NCBI GenBank assembly: GCA_002331255.1
Contig: DCZD01000002.1
Location: forward strand, 79,322-143,321
Origin: Acidimicrobiaceae bacterium UBA2093
GTDB taxonomy: Bacteria; Actinomycetota; Acidimicrobiia; Acidimicrobiales; Ilumatobacteraceae
Length of the DNA: 64,000 nucleotides
Direction: 5' to 3'
The translations under genes and the position numbers were made by a program. Under the pieces are notes generated by a model, which ran no database searches, was not told the origin of the DNA, and saw only the letters and a list, made by a program, of their open reading frames with translations. Shown here piece after piece: positions 47,147 to 55,473 of the stretch. How positions within the stretch are numbered: the first letter of the stretch is position 1; the number at the start of each line of letters is the position of its first letter.

Positions 47147-48073
47147 TCACTTCGGCAGTTGCGGGAGGATCTCAGCCCCCCATTTCGCCACATTTTCAGC
47201 GAATTCCACTGGGTGCTCACCAGCCACATTCACCACCAACACTGTGACGCCTGCCTCGGCCAAGTGGTGTGCCTCATCGATCACGGCCTGTGGCGAGGCG
47301 TTCTGGTCGCCAAAGTGAGTCTGCTGTGCGGGAAGCATCGCAACATCGAACGTCGAGATATCGCGCCCTGCCTCGGTGAGCAGTTCATGGAGACGTTGGA
47401 TGCGCACACGCAGGTCATCAACGGTTTCCATGCCAGGAGTACCGAGAAACTTCGCGCTTGATTTCGGTGAGGGCATTGGTGCCCAGCCGTTGGCGAAACG
47501 AACGGCGCGTTCGATCGCTTTCATGGAGTTACCGCCCACCCAGATTGGGGGATGCGGACGTTGCGTCGGGGCAGGCTGCACCACGATGTTCTTTGCAACG
47601 AAGTCAAGTCCGTCGTGGTCGAACGGCACGCCGGACCATGCTTTGATCATGGTGTCCAGAGCGTCATCGCAGCGAGCGGCACGATCATCGAACGGAACGC
47701 CAAGTGCGGCGAATTCTGACTGAAGGTACCCAGCGCCGACACCCAGGATGAGACGACCACCGGACAACACGTCGAGGCTGGCGACATTCTTCGCAGCGAG
47801 CAACGGATTGCGATATGGCAACACCATCAAATTGGTGTGAACTTTGAGTCGCGACGTGTTCGCTGCAGCAAAGCTGAGTGCAACAAACGGGTCGAGGGTT
47901 GGATGGCCCCCATGAGTGAGCCACTTCGCATCGGGCGCGGGGTGGTCGGTGGCAAACACTGCATCGAACCCAGCGCTCTCGGCGGCACGGGCACTAAGCC
48001 CGATGCCTTCGGCGGACACGAACTGCCCACTTGGGTCGGGTCTGTCGATCGGTAGGCCTACGGAGACGCGCAC
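47147..48073 (-). CDS. LLM-class F420-dependent oxidoreductase
   Basis: A 308-residue luciferase-like protein: AESAGFDAVFATDHPAP, HTNLMVLPYRNPLLAAKNVA, LGVGAGYLQSEFAALG and PIWVGGNSMKAIERAVRFANGW. The family-typical N-terminus begins at the GTG 48073 (VRVSVGLPIDR), which I prefer over the frame to 48190 that would run into the divergent SDR gene. No strong ribosome site is visible at this GTG. It stands alone between the 47 kb operon and the divergent SDR. Substrate unknown. Confidence 0.82.
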   Translation of the reverse strand: MRVSVGLPIDRPDPSGQFVSAEGIGLSARAAESAGFDAVFATDHPAPDAKWLTHGGHPTLDPFVALSFAAANTSRLKVHTNLMVLPYRNPLLAAKNVASLDVLSGGRLILGVGAGYLQSEFAALGVPFDDRAARCDDALDTMIKAWSGVPFDHDGLDFVAKNIVVQPAPTQRPHPPIWVGGNSMKAIERAVRFANGWAPMPSPKSSAKFLGTPGMETVDDLRVRIQRLHELLTEAGRDISTFDVAMLPAQQTHFGDQNASPQAVIDEAHHLAEAGVTVLVVNVAGEHPVEFAENVAKWGAEILPQLPK

Positions 48074-48155
48074 GTGCTCACTATAGAGTCGGACTTCGTG
48101 CGCCGAGCCATGGCGCCGTGTGTAAACACTTGTCGCCGACCGAAAGGACATCACC

Positions 48156-49049
48156 ATGGGAGCACTCGACGGGAAAGTTGCCATCGTCACCGGAGCGGGT
48201 CAGGGAGTCGGTCGCTGTCATGCTGAACTCCTCGCCAAACATGGTGCGACTGTCGTCGTGAACGACGTGACTGACGCAGCCGACGAGGTCGTAGCAGCCA
48301 TCACTGCGGCAGGTGGTAAGGCATCGTCGTTCAAAGGAAGTGTTGCCTCGTGGTCCGACGCAGAGGAACTTGTGAATGGCACAATCGCCAAGTACGGCGA
48401 TCTCGACATCCTTGTGAACAATGCCGGCATCTTGCGTGACGCGATGGTGTTCTCCATGACCGAAGAACAATGGGACATTGTCATCGATGTGCACCTAAAA
48501 GGGCATTTTGCCTGCTCACATTTCGCAGCAATGCACTGGCGTAATGCAGCCAAAGCAGCAGGGGATGGCGGCGCCCTGAAGCGTCGCAAGATTGTGAACA
48601 CCTCGAGTGAATCGGGCCTCTTTGGCGGCACGGCACAGAGCAACTACGGAAGCGCGAAAGGCGGCATCATCACGATGACCGTCATCCATGCTCGCGAGCT
48701 TGGCAAGTACGGAGTAGATGTCAATTGCATCGCGCCGCGCGCACGCACGCCGATGACAGAGAACAGCCCGATGTTCGCCAAGCCGGAAGCAGGTTTTGAT
48801 CGCTACGACCCGGCCCATGTGTCGCCAATGGTCGGCTGGCTGAGTTCACCAGATTCGGACGGAGTAAATGGTCAGGTGTTCATCGTCACGGGTGAGGAGA
48901 TTCACCGCATTCAGCAACACATCGTGGCGACCACTATTCGTGCTGGTGAGCAGCGCTGGACCCTCGAAGCCATTACTGCGAACAAGAATCAATTGTTCGC
49001 GGGTGTTTCGTCTACTGACGTTGCGCCATTCGGCAGTTTGTCCATGTGA
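48156..49049 (+). CDS. SDR, Hsd4A-like 3-hydroxyacyl-CoA/steroid dehydrogenase
   Basis: The 297-residue SDR carries TGAGQGVG (12-19), NNAGILRDAM, the catalytic NTSSESG and Tyr-x3-Lys in NYGSAK, and a C-terminal GQVFIVTGEEI. These blocks and the NDV segment recall Hsd4A of steroid-degrading actinobacteria, the dehydrogenase of side-chain beta-oxidation. GAAAGGA precedes the ATG. It is monocistronic, with the convergent TetR gene 51 bases beyond its stop. A similar SDR is at 49.8 kb. Confidence 0.88.
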   Translation: MGALDGKVAIVTGAGQGVGRCHAELLAKHGATVVVNDVTDAADEVVAAITAAGGKASSFKGSVASWSDAEELVNGTIAKYGDLDILVNNAGILRDAMVFSMTEEQWDIVIDVHLKGHFACSHFAAMHWRNAAKAAGDGGALKRRKIVNTSSESGLFGGTAQSNYGSAKGGIITMTVIHARELGKYGVDVNCIAPRARTPMTENSPMFAKPEAGFDRYDPAHVSPMVGWLSSPDSDGVNGQVFIVTGEEIHRIQQHIVATTIRAGEQRWTLEAITANKNQLFAGVSSTDVAPFGSLSM

Positions 49050-49100
49050 ATCGACGTCGTCGCTCGAACGACGCAACGGCTCAGTGGCGTGACGACAACA

Positions 49101-49739
49101 TCACCAGGATTCACCGGTGACCATTTGAAAAATGAGAATTGCGAGGGTGCGTTTCATGTCGTCTTGTGACACGCCACGTTGCTCGAAAATGTCGATGTAA
49201 GACACCAAGCGCTCAAGGGTTGCAAGAATCGCACTGGCCGTCGCGTACGGACTGAGTTCTGTCGAGATACGTCCTGACTTCTGATTCGCTTCGATCTTCG
49301 AGACCAGTGCATCGAGAAACGGTTTCAGCGCACGACCACGAGCTCGTCGGAACGCATCATCGCCTTCTTCTGCCTGAAGATTGCGGACACGGAGGATGGC
49401 AGAGTGGCCCATCCAGTATTCGATGAATGCACTGACGAAGTCGAGGGCGTGTTGTTTTCCGGTGTTGCCGGTCCATTCATGTTCAAGGTACGCGATCATC
49501 GGCACAGCGTCTTCGCCTGCCTGTCGAGCAAGTTGTAAGACGGCATCAGAGACATCTGAGAAGTATTGGTAGAAGGTCGCAGGCGATGTGCGGGCCTCGC
49601 GCGTCACATCGATCACTTTGAGATCGAGTGCACTGCGTTCCTCTAACAACTTGGCAGTGGCTTCAAGCAGGCGAGCGCGTGTCTGGGTTGCCCTCGTGCC
49701 GATCACTCGGCCGTCAGTTGCTTGCACTTTCGTTCCCAT
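49101..49739 (-). CDS. TetR-family transcriptional regulator
   Basis: The 212-residue protein has an N-terminal helix-turn-helix (ARLLEATAKLLEER, then IDVTREARTSPATFYQYFSD) and a helical ligand-binding C-terminal domain from about residue 85. It is the last gene of the operon 52864-49101, 25 bases after an SDR gene. The promoter of that operon carries the 17-bp palindrome (52880). It is the only regulator in the catabolic island, so it is the natural candidate to bind all copies and to repress itself. A CoA ester effector is plausible but not shown. Confidence 0.92.
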   Translation of the reverse strand: MGTKVQATDGRVIGTRATQTRARLLEATAKLLEERSALDLKVIDVTREARTSPATFYQYFSDVSDAVLQLARQAGEDAVPMIAYLEHEWTGNTGKQHALDFVSAFIEYWMGHSAILRVRNLQAEEGDDAFRRARGRALKPFLDALVSKIEANQKSGRISTELSPYATASAILATLERLVSYIDIFEQRGVSQDDMKRTLAILIFQMVTGESW

Positions 49740-49764
49740 TGGTCGAAACCTCAGTGAGGTTCTC

Positions 49765-50667
49765 TCAGGACGCTCCGTACACCGGTGCTGGTGCCGGTCC
49801 AGTGCTCAGCAGATCAGCAACCACCGACGTGATTTCTTCCGGTTCATAGCGGGCTCCTTTGTCGAAGGACACTCCGTGTTGCCAACCATCACACAAGTTC
49901 AATTCGCCACCGGCTATCTCGAATGCACGCCCGCTCACGGTGCATGCCGAGCTTCCGAGCCAGACAACCAAAGGCGAGATGTTCTCCGGCGCCATCTTGT
50001 CGAAACCACTGTCTGGCTTCTTCATCATGTCTGCGAATGCTTCTTCTGTCATTCGGCTACGTGCAGACGGGGCAATGGTGTTCGCGAGAATGTCGTATCG
50101 AGCCAGTTCTGCGGCGGCGACGATAGTGAAGGCTGCGATTCCTGCTTTGGCAGACGAGTAGTTGGCTTGTGAGACGCTGCCGAACAGGCCTGCTCCTGAA
50201 GAGGTGGTGACAATGCGTGCGTCGCGAGCGCGACCAGCCTTGTGTTCTTCGCGCCAATAACCGATGGCATGACGGACGGGGCAGAAGGTTCCTCGCAGGT
50301 GGACCTTCATAACGGCGTCCCATTCTTCGATGCTCATGTTGACGAGCATGCGGTCGCGCACGATGCCCGCATTGCACACCAATGAGTCGAGTCCGCCGAA
50401 GTGGTCGACTGCCTGTTTGATCATGCGGCCAGCACCTTCCCAGTCACTCACATCGTCGCTGTTGACTACTGCCTCTCCGCCGGCGGCGATGATGTCGTTC
50501 ACTGTCTCTTGTGCAGGGCTGAGGTCGGCCCCTTCACCGGTGAGTGATGCACCGACATCGTTCACCACGACTTTGGCGCCCGCTGCAGCGAATGCCAACG
50601 CATGTGCCCGTCCGATACCGCGTCCGGCACCAGTAATGATGACGACTCTTCCGTCACAGATTCCCAT
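49765..50667 (-). CDS. SDR, 17-beta-HSD type 4-like dehydrogenase
   Basis: A 300-residue SDR with TGAGRGIG, VVVNDVG followed by the insert LTGEGADLS, CNAGIVRDRM, the catalytic TTSSGAG and NYSSAK, and a longer C-terminal tail than typical FabG. It belongs to the type 4 17-beta-hydroxysteroid dehydrogenase-like group that oxidises 3-hydroxyacyl-CoA in beta-oxidation. It lies 51 bases after the FadE pair and 25 before the TetR gene in one operon. Confidence 0.88.
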   Translation of the reverse strand: MGICDGRVVIITGAGRGIGRAHALAFAAAGAKVVVNDVGASLTGEGADLSPAQETVNDIIAAGGEAVVNSDDVSDWEGAGRMIKQAVDHFGGLDSLVCNAGIVRDRMLVNMSIEEWDAVMKVHLRGTFCPVRHAIGYWREEHKAGRARDARIVTTSSGAGLFGSVSQANYSSAKAGIAAFTIVAAAELARYDILANTIAPSARSRMTEEAFADMMKKPDSGFDKMAPENISPLVVWLGSSACTVSGRAFEIAGGELNLCDGWQHGVSFDKGARYEPEEITSVVADLLSTGPAPAPVYGAS

Positions 50668-50718
50668 GTTGTCCCTCCAGTTGTTGTAGATCTAGTTCAC
50701 CGTTTGACCGATGGGGTG

Positions 50719-51675
50719 TCACATTGCTGCAGCTATTGCATCAGCGTGATCGTCGCTGTTGCCAAAGTGGGTGTCGAGCACCGTTGCGCGCTTCCAGTAA
50801 CGCTGTGCATTCACTTCCCATGTGAAACCCATGCCACCGTGAACCTGAATACCGGTCTTGCCACAGAAGATGGCTGCATCACCAGCGAGCATCTTTGCGA
50901 CACGCACCGTGTGTTCTGCGTCATCTTCACCCTTGCCCTCCAGGTTCACCGCCGCTGCGTACATCGCTGAACGTGCAACTTCAGCACGTGTCAGCATGTC
51001 GGCACACATGTGTTTGACTGCTTGGAATTGTCCGATTGGACGACCGAATTGTTCGCGGCCCTTCGCATATTCGACTGCAAGATCGATAGAGGCGAAGGCA
51101 ACACCTACTTGCATCGCTGCAGTGAGAAGAGTTCCTTCAAGTCGAAGAGCTCGCGCAGCATCACCACTGAGAACCAACTCGCCGCCCGCTGTCACTGCGT
51201 GAGCCACGCGAAGCGGCGTGAGCGGTTCGACAGGTCGTTCGACTTTGTCGGTCGGCAGTGCATCGGGGGCCATGCGACGCAGTCCGCTTGAATCGAGCAG
51301 TAGTAACACGTCGAGGTCGTCTGCATGTTCGATGACCGTGACCGGCTCTGCAACCTCAGAAAGACCAACAATCGTGTCGCCCGATGCGGCACCGGCTTCG
51401 GATAGGTGTGTGGCGGCGAGATACGTAGCAACGAGTGGTCCTGGGACCAACGCACGACCAAGTTCTTCAAACACCAGCGCTGCGTCGCTGACGCCGAACC
51501 CGTCGTTTCGCAGAGAGAACACTCCCATGTCGGCGATGTCTTTCCAGGCGCTGCGTTCAATGCGACCGTTGGCTGCCTCGATCTCGTGGAGCGTGTCAAA
51601 GGGAAAACGACCTTGGCAGAAGGAGCGAACGCCTTCCTGAAGTGCCAATTGGTCGTCGGTCGGCCAGAAGTCCAT
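50719..51675 (-). CDS. Acyl-CoA dehydrogenase, small subunit type
   Basis: The 318-residue protein starts MDFWPTDDQLALQEGVR and has the C-terminal TGIQVHGGMGFTWEVNAQRYWKR. It is shorter than ordinary acyl-CoA dehydrogenases and pairs with the 395-residue gene just upstream, as FadE heteromers do in steroid degraders. The ATG is one base beyond the upstream stop (TGATATG). The canonical FAD-binding signature WCQG-F-SEP is missing, which also fits a partner subunit. Confidence 0.88.
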   Translation of the reverse strand: MDFWPTDDQLALQEGVRSFCQGRFPFDTLHEIEAANGRIERSAWKDIADMGVFSLRNDGFGVSDAALVFEELGRALVPGPLVATYLAATHLSEAGAASGDTIVGLSEVAEPVTVIEHADDLDVLLLLDSSGLRRMAPDALPTDKVERPVEPLTPLRVAHAVTAGGELVLSGDAARALRLEGTLLTAAMQVGVAFASIDLAVEYAKGREQFGRPIGQFQAVKHMCADMLTRAEVARSAMYAAAVNLEGKGEDDAEHTVRVAKMLAGDAAIFCGKTGIQVHGGMGFTWEVNAQRYWKRATVLDTHFGNSDDHADAIAAAM

Positions 51676-51676
51676 A

Positions 51677-52864
51677 TCAGCGATCCTTCGGTAGTCCGAG
51701 CACGCGCTCTGAGACGATGTTCTTCTGCACCTGTGACGTGCCGGCGGCGATACCAATGGAGAGCGCGTGGATGCGACCCTTCACGTGCTTGCCCGTGGGA
51801 AGTCCAGACATGTCGTCGAGCGACAATGATGCACGATCGAGCAGGCGCATTGAGATGTCGCCGAGTTTCTGGCGCAAGTCGGTGTAAGCGACTTTGAAGA
51901 CGTTGCCACCGGCCCCGACCAATCCTTTGCGTTGTGCCTCGCTGATGTTGCGTTTGGTGAGTGCCCAAAGCGCGTCGAGTTCCCCGGAAAGATGAGCGAG
52001 GTCGCGGCGCAACCCAGCGTCTTCCCATGCCGTTGATCCGTGACGCGTGACCTTCTTTGCGAGGTCGGTGAGGTCGCGCACGAGTTCCATCGACTGCAAC
52101 ATCTCACTCACGAAGGCCGTGCCACGTTCGAATGCAAGAGTCACCATGGTGACGCGCCATCCGTCATTTTCGTCACCAACTCGGTTCTTGACAGGTACGC
52201 GCACTTCGTCGAAGTACACCTCGCAGAACTCAGTGGAGCCTTCCATCGTGCGTAACGGGCGGATGTCAATGCCGGCCGCCTTCATCGGAAGGATGAGCCA
52301 TGTGATGCCCTTATGTTTCGGTGCGTCCGGGTCGGTGCGCACCAACATCTCGCAGTAGTCGGCGGTGTGTCCGAAACTGGTCCAGATCTTCGAACCGGAG
52401 ATGACGTAGTCATCGCCATCACGGAAGGCGCGACAACGCAAGCTTGCAAGGTCACTGCCTGCACCGGGCTCACTGAACCCTTGGCACCACACGTGCTCGC
52501 CCTTTAAAATTCCGGGAAGGTGATATGCCTTCTGTTCGTCTGTTGCTTCAGCGATGAGTGTCGGTCCGGCGTGCAGCAAACCGACAAAGTTCATGCCGAC
52601 ATATGGTGCACGCATGCGCTCGGTTTCTTCCAAGAAGATCAAGTGTTCGGTCGGGGTCGCACCGCGTCCGCCAAATTCTTTCGGCCAGTTGATGCCGGCA
52701 TATCCGGCATCGAACAACATGCGTTGCCATCCGGTGTCCCAGGCGCGACGACCTTCCCAATCATTTCGGTGCGGTTCTGGTGGCACTGACGGAAGCACCT
52801 CGCGGAGCCACGCCCGCAGTTCTTCCCGGAAGGCCAATTCGGAGTCTGTATATCTCAGGTCCAT
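51677..52864 (-). CDS. Acyl-CoA dehydrogenase, large subunit type
   Basis: The 395-residue protein has WCQGFSEPGAGSDLASL and the end AAGTSQVQKNIVSERVLGLPKD; the usual Glu of the YEGT motif is Ala. It is the first gene of the operon that continues with the small FadE, an SDR and the TetR regulator. Operator 3 lies 15 bases before the ATG, directly overlapping a GATAAT -10-like hexamer, so the transcript leader must be very short. It is divergent from the TauD-type gene. Confidence 0.9.
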   Translation of the reverse strand: MDLRYTDSELAFREELRAWLREVLPSVPPEPHRNDWEGRRAWDTGWQRMLFDAGYAGINWPKEFGGRGATPTEHLIFLEETERMRAPYVGMNFVGLLHAGPTLIAEATDEQKAYHLPGILKGEHVWCQGFSEPGAGSDLASLRCRAFRDGDDYVISGSKIWTSFGHTADYCEMLVRTDPDAPKHKGITWLILPMKAAGIDIRPLRTMEGSTEFCEVYFDEVRVPVKNRVGDENDGWRVTMVTLAFERGTAFVSEMLQSMELVRDLTDLAKKVTRHGSTAWEDAGLRRDLAHLSGELDALWALTKRNISEAQRKGLVGAGGNVFKVAYTDLRQKLGDISMRLLDRASLSLDDMSGLPTGKHVKGRIHALSIGIAAGTSQVQKNIVSERVLGLPKDR

Positions 52865-52879
52865 GCGCGCCTGACATTA

Positions 52880-52896
52880 TCTGACGAACCGTCAGA
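52880..52896. promoter_or_regulatory. Operator palindrome 3 (TetR-type) between fadE operon and dioxygenase
   Basis: TCTGACGAACCGTCAGA matches operator 1 at 16 of 17 positions. On the minus strand it runs into GATAAT, a good -10 hexamer 11 bases before the fadE ATG. It can block the fadE-SDR-TetR promoter and the divergent dioxygenase promoter at once. Confidence 0.8.
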
Positions 52897-52960
52897 AAGT
52901 AGAAGTAGCGCGGTTGAGGGTCAGATAGTGTGCCCGTGAACAGGCTCTAAAGGAGGCTTC

Positions 52961-53941
52961 GTGTCGGCAGTGACTCGTGACGACATCGTCAACACTTCAC
53001 GTCAGGCCGAAGAGGCCGGTGCTCGCTTCAAGAATCAGCGGTTGACAGTTGGCGACACCCACGTGGGCCCTCTCTCGCACCTAGCCAAAGAGCGCGAGTA
53101 TCTCCGCTCGCTTACATGGGAACACTTCACTGTCACACCACTTGGCGCCACGGTCGGCGCCGTCATCGGCAACATTGACATCACTACGTCGTTGTCCGAT
53201 GACGTCATCAGCGAGATCCGCAGAGTACTCGCTGCGTACAAGGTGATCTTCTTTAGGGATCAGCCGCTCACTCCGGAGCAGCACGTGGCATTCGCCCGGC
53301 GCTTCGGAGAACTCGAGCTACATCCATTCTTGACGTCCAACAGTGACATGCCCGAGTTGGTGCGCTTTACCAAGTCTGCAGAAGTTGGTGGCTATGAGAA
53401 CTTATGGCACCACGATGTGACATGGCGCGAAGTGCCTTCGATGGGTGCGATTCTTCATGCACTACAAGTTCCTGAGTCTGGTGGCGACACGTTGTTCTGC
53501 GACATGTATGCGGCATACGACGGACTTCCCGACGATGTCAAGGAACGTATCGAGAGCATGACAGCCACCCACGATTTCATGCCGTCATTTGGTCGGAACG
53601 TGAAGGACCCCGAGATGCTCGAGAAGCTCCGCCTTGAGTACCCGATTCAACATCATCCTGTTGCACCGACTCATCCTGTGACTGGGCGTCGCTATCTCTA
53701 TGTCAACCGCAACTTCTGCACTGGCTTTAATGGACTCGAACACGAAGAAGGCATGAAGTTTCGCGATTACCTCAGTCGGCAGTCGGACATTCTCGAGCTT
53801 CAATGTCGATTTCACTGGCAGAAGGATTCAGTCGCCTTCTGGGACAATCACGCGGTGCAGCATTACGCCGCAAGTGACTATTGGCCTGATATCCGCATCA
53901 TGGAACGCGCGAGTATCGTCGGCCACAAGCCGTTCCGCTGA
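52961..53941 (+). CDS. TauD/TfdA-family 2-oxoglutarate/Fe(II) dioxygenase
   Basis: The 326-residue enzyme has the iron ligands H150-x-D152 (in WHHDVTW) and H301 in FWDNHAVQHYAASDY, with R316 in the place of the 2-oxoglutarate-binding Arg. FFRDQPLTPEQHVAFARRFG and HPVTGRRYLYVNRNFC are typical. The start is GTG 52961 with AAAGGAGG four bases before it. It hydroxylates its substrate, sometimes releasing sulfite or an alcohol; the substrate is unknown. It is divergent from the fadE operon under operator 3. Confidence 0.92.
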   Translation: MSAVTRDDIVNTSRQAEEAGARFKNQRLTVGDTHVGPLSHLAKEREYLRSLTWEHFTVTPLGATVGAVIGNIDITTSLSDDVISEIRRVLAAYKVIFFRDQPLTPEQHVAFARRFGELELHPFLTSNSDMPELVRFTKSAEVGGYENLWHHDVTWREVPSMGAILHALQVPESGGDTLFCDMYAAYDGLPDDVKERIESMTATHDFMPSFGRNVKDPEMLEKLRLEYPIQHHPVAPTHPVTGRRYLYVNRNFCTGFNGLEHEEGMKFRDYLSRQSDILELQCRFHWQKDSVAFWDNHAVQHYAASDYWPDIRIMERASIVGHKPFR

Positions 53942-53945
53942 CACT

Positions 53946-54722
53946 TCATGCAAGCAGGCGACTAACCGCAGCGTCAAGATCAGTTGCAACGTTCAATTCC
54001 TGCCGTGCTGAGTTGGTAGGGGTGCTACCAGTTAGTACGAGAGTAAATCGACATCCGAGGGTTCGGGCGAACGCGCCATCTGTGTCGATTCGATCTCCAA
54101 TCATCACCATGTGTTCGGCAGCGATGTTGTTCGTCATGTGAGCAACGAGGCGCGCCATTGGTTCATGCGGCTTTCCTGCCACCGTGGCAGTTGTCTCCGA
54201 TGCGCACTCGATCGCGGCGAGAATCGAACCACCACCCGGAATTGGCCCCTCAGAAGTGGGGTACGTGGGGTCAGAGTTAGCTCCGATAAGTGTCGCGCCG
54301 CCGCGCACTGCGGTCGCGGCCCGGCGCATGATGTCCCACGTGAACTCGCGGTAAAAACCAACCACGACGGCATCGAATCGACCGTCAGGCTCAGAGGAGA
54401 GATGCGGCGTGACGACGTGAGCACCGCGGCCAGCGACAGCTTCGCGAAGACCTTCACCACCGCACACCAACACACGCATTTCGGGCTCGACGAGAAGCGC
54501 CGCTGCTTGTGCGCTGGAGACCACATCGCCACGGGCTTCAATTCCGACAGCGCTGAGCGCTGCGTACTGTTGTTCAAGAGTTGAAAACGAGTTGTTGGTG
54601 ACGAACAGAACTCGTGTGCCGGCATTGCGCGCACGTTGTATGGCGTCGACAGAACCTGGAATGGGAGTATGTGCGAGCCAGACGACCCCATCGAGGTCGC
54701 ACAGGATCACCTGCGGAGTCAT
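53946..54722 (-). CDS. HAD-IIA hydrolase (NagD-like phosphatase)
   Basis: A 258-residue HAD phosphatase. Motif I is DLDGVVW (nucleophile Asp9), motif II FVTNNS, motif III in GKPHEPM and motif IV in IGDRIDTDGAFA. This is the NagD/4-nitrophenylphosphatase-like subclass with a C2B cap. The ATG shares a base with the stop of the SDR upstream (TGATG). It is the last gene of the long 62.5-53.9 kb operon; its link to catabolism is unclear. Confidence 0.9.
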   Translation of the reverse strand: MTPQVILCDLDGVVWLAHTPIPGSVDAIQRARNAGTRVLFVTNNSFSTLEQQYAALSAVGIEARGDVVSSAQAAALLVEPEMRVLVCGGEGLREAVAGRGAHVVTPHLSSEPDGRFDAVVVGFYREFTWDIMRRAATAVRGGATLIGANSDPTYPTSEGPIPGGGSILAAIECASETTATVAGKPHEPMARLVAHMTNNIAAEHMVMIGDRIDTDGAFARTLGCRFTLVLTGSTPTNSARQELNVATDLDAAVSRLLA

Positions 54723-55462
54723 CAGCAGACGATGCCACCATCAATTGTGAGAACTGAACCTGTGATGAACCGACCGTCGTCGGATGCGATGTATGCGAAT
54801 GCCGATGCGATCTCTGACGGATCTGCAATCGCCACCGGCGACATGATTTTCGACATCAACGAGTAGTCAGCATCTTTTGGAAGATCGGTGAATGACTTCA
54901 CGATGTTCGTCTTTGTGCCACCAGGTGCGACTGCTGCGACACGAATGTTCTTGTCACGGTATTCATAGGCCATCGAGCGGGTGAGCATGACGACCCCACC
55001 TTTACTGGCGCAGTACGCAGCACTCCATGGTTGGCCGATGAGCCCAGCGGTCGACGCGGTGTTCAGAATGATGCCACCACCTGCAGCAAGCATGTGGGGA
55101 AGCGCATAGCGACAGCAGTAGAACGTGCCATTTAAATTGACACTGAGAATGCGGTCGAAGTCCTCTGGTGATTCTTCGTGACTCCACTTGAAGTGTCCGA
55201 TGCCGGCGATGTTCGCGAGTATGTCGAGACCACCAAGTTTGTCGACGGCGTTCGCGACCATCTTCTCGACAGCGCTTGAATCGGCAACATTGCAGTCCAA
55301 CGCAAAAGCCGAACCACCGATTTCAGCAGCGGTGTCTGCCGCTCCGCGAAGGTCGACACAAGCGACTTTCGCTCCTTCGGATGCAAACTTGATCGCCGTC
55401 GCTTTGCCAATGCCCGAGCCGGCACCGGTGATGATCATTCGTTTGTTGTCAAACCTGCCCAT
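54722..55462 (-). CDS. Short-chain dehydrogenase/reductase
   Basis: The 246-residue classical SDR begins MGRFDNKRMIITGAGSGIG and has NIAGIGHF, the catalytic Ser in NTASTAG, Tyr-x3-Lys in YCASKGG, and the usual end GSVLTIDGGIV. Asp in CVDLRG predicts NAD(H). ATG 55462, with AGGAG upstream, is the canonical start; the frame is open to 55663 within the acyl-CoA synthetase gene. It lies 11 bases after that gene. Substrate unknown. Confidence 0.9.
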   Translation of the reverse strand: MGRFDNKRMIITGAGSGIGKATAIKFASEGAKVACVDLRGAADTAAEIGGSAFALDCNVADSSAVEKMVANAVDKLGGLDILANIAGIGHFKWSHEESPEDFDRILSVNLNGTFYCCRYALPHMLAAGGGIILNTASTAGLIGQPWSAAYCASKGGVVMLTRSMAYEYRDKNIRVAAVAPGGTKTNIVKSFTDLPKDADYSLMSKIMSPVAIADPSEIASAFAYIASDDGRFITGSVLTIDGGIVC

Positions 55463-55473
55463 GTCTGTCTCCT

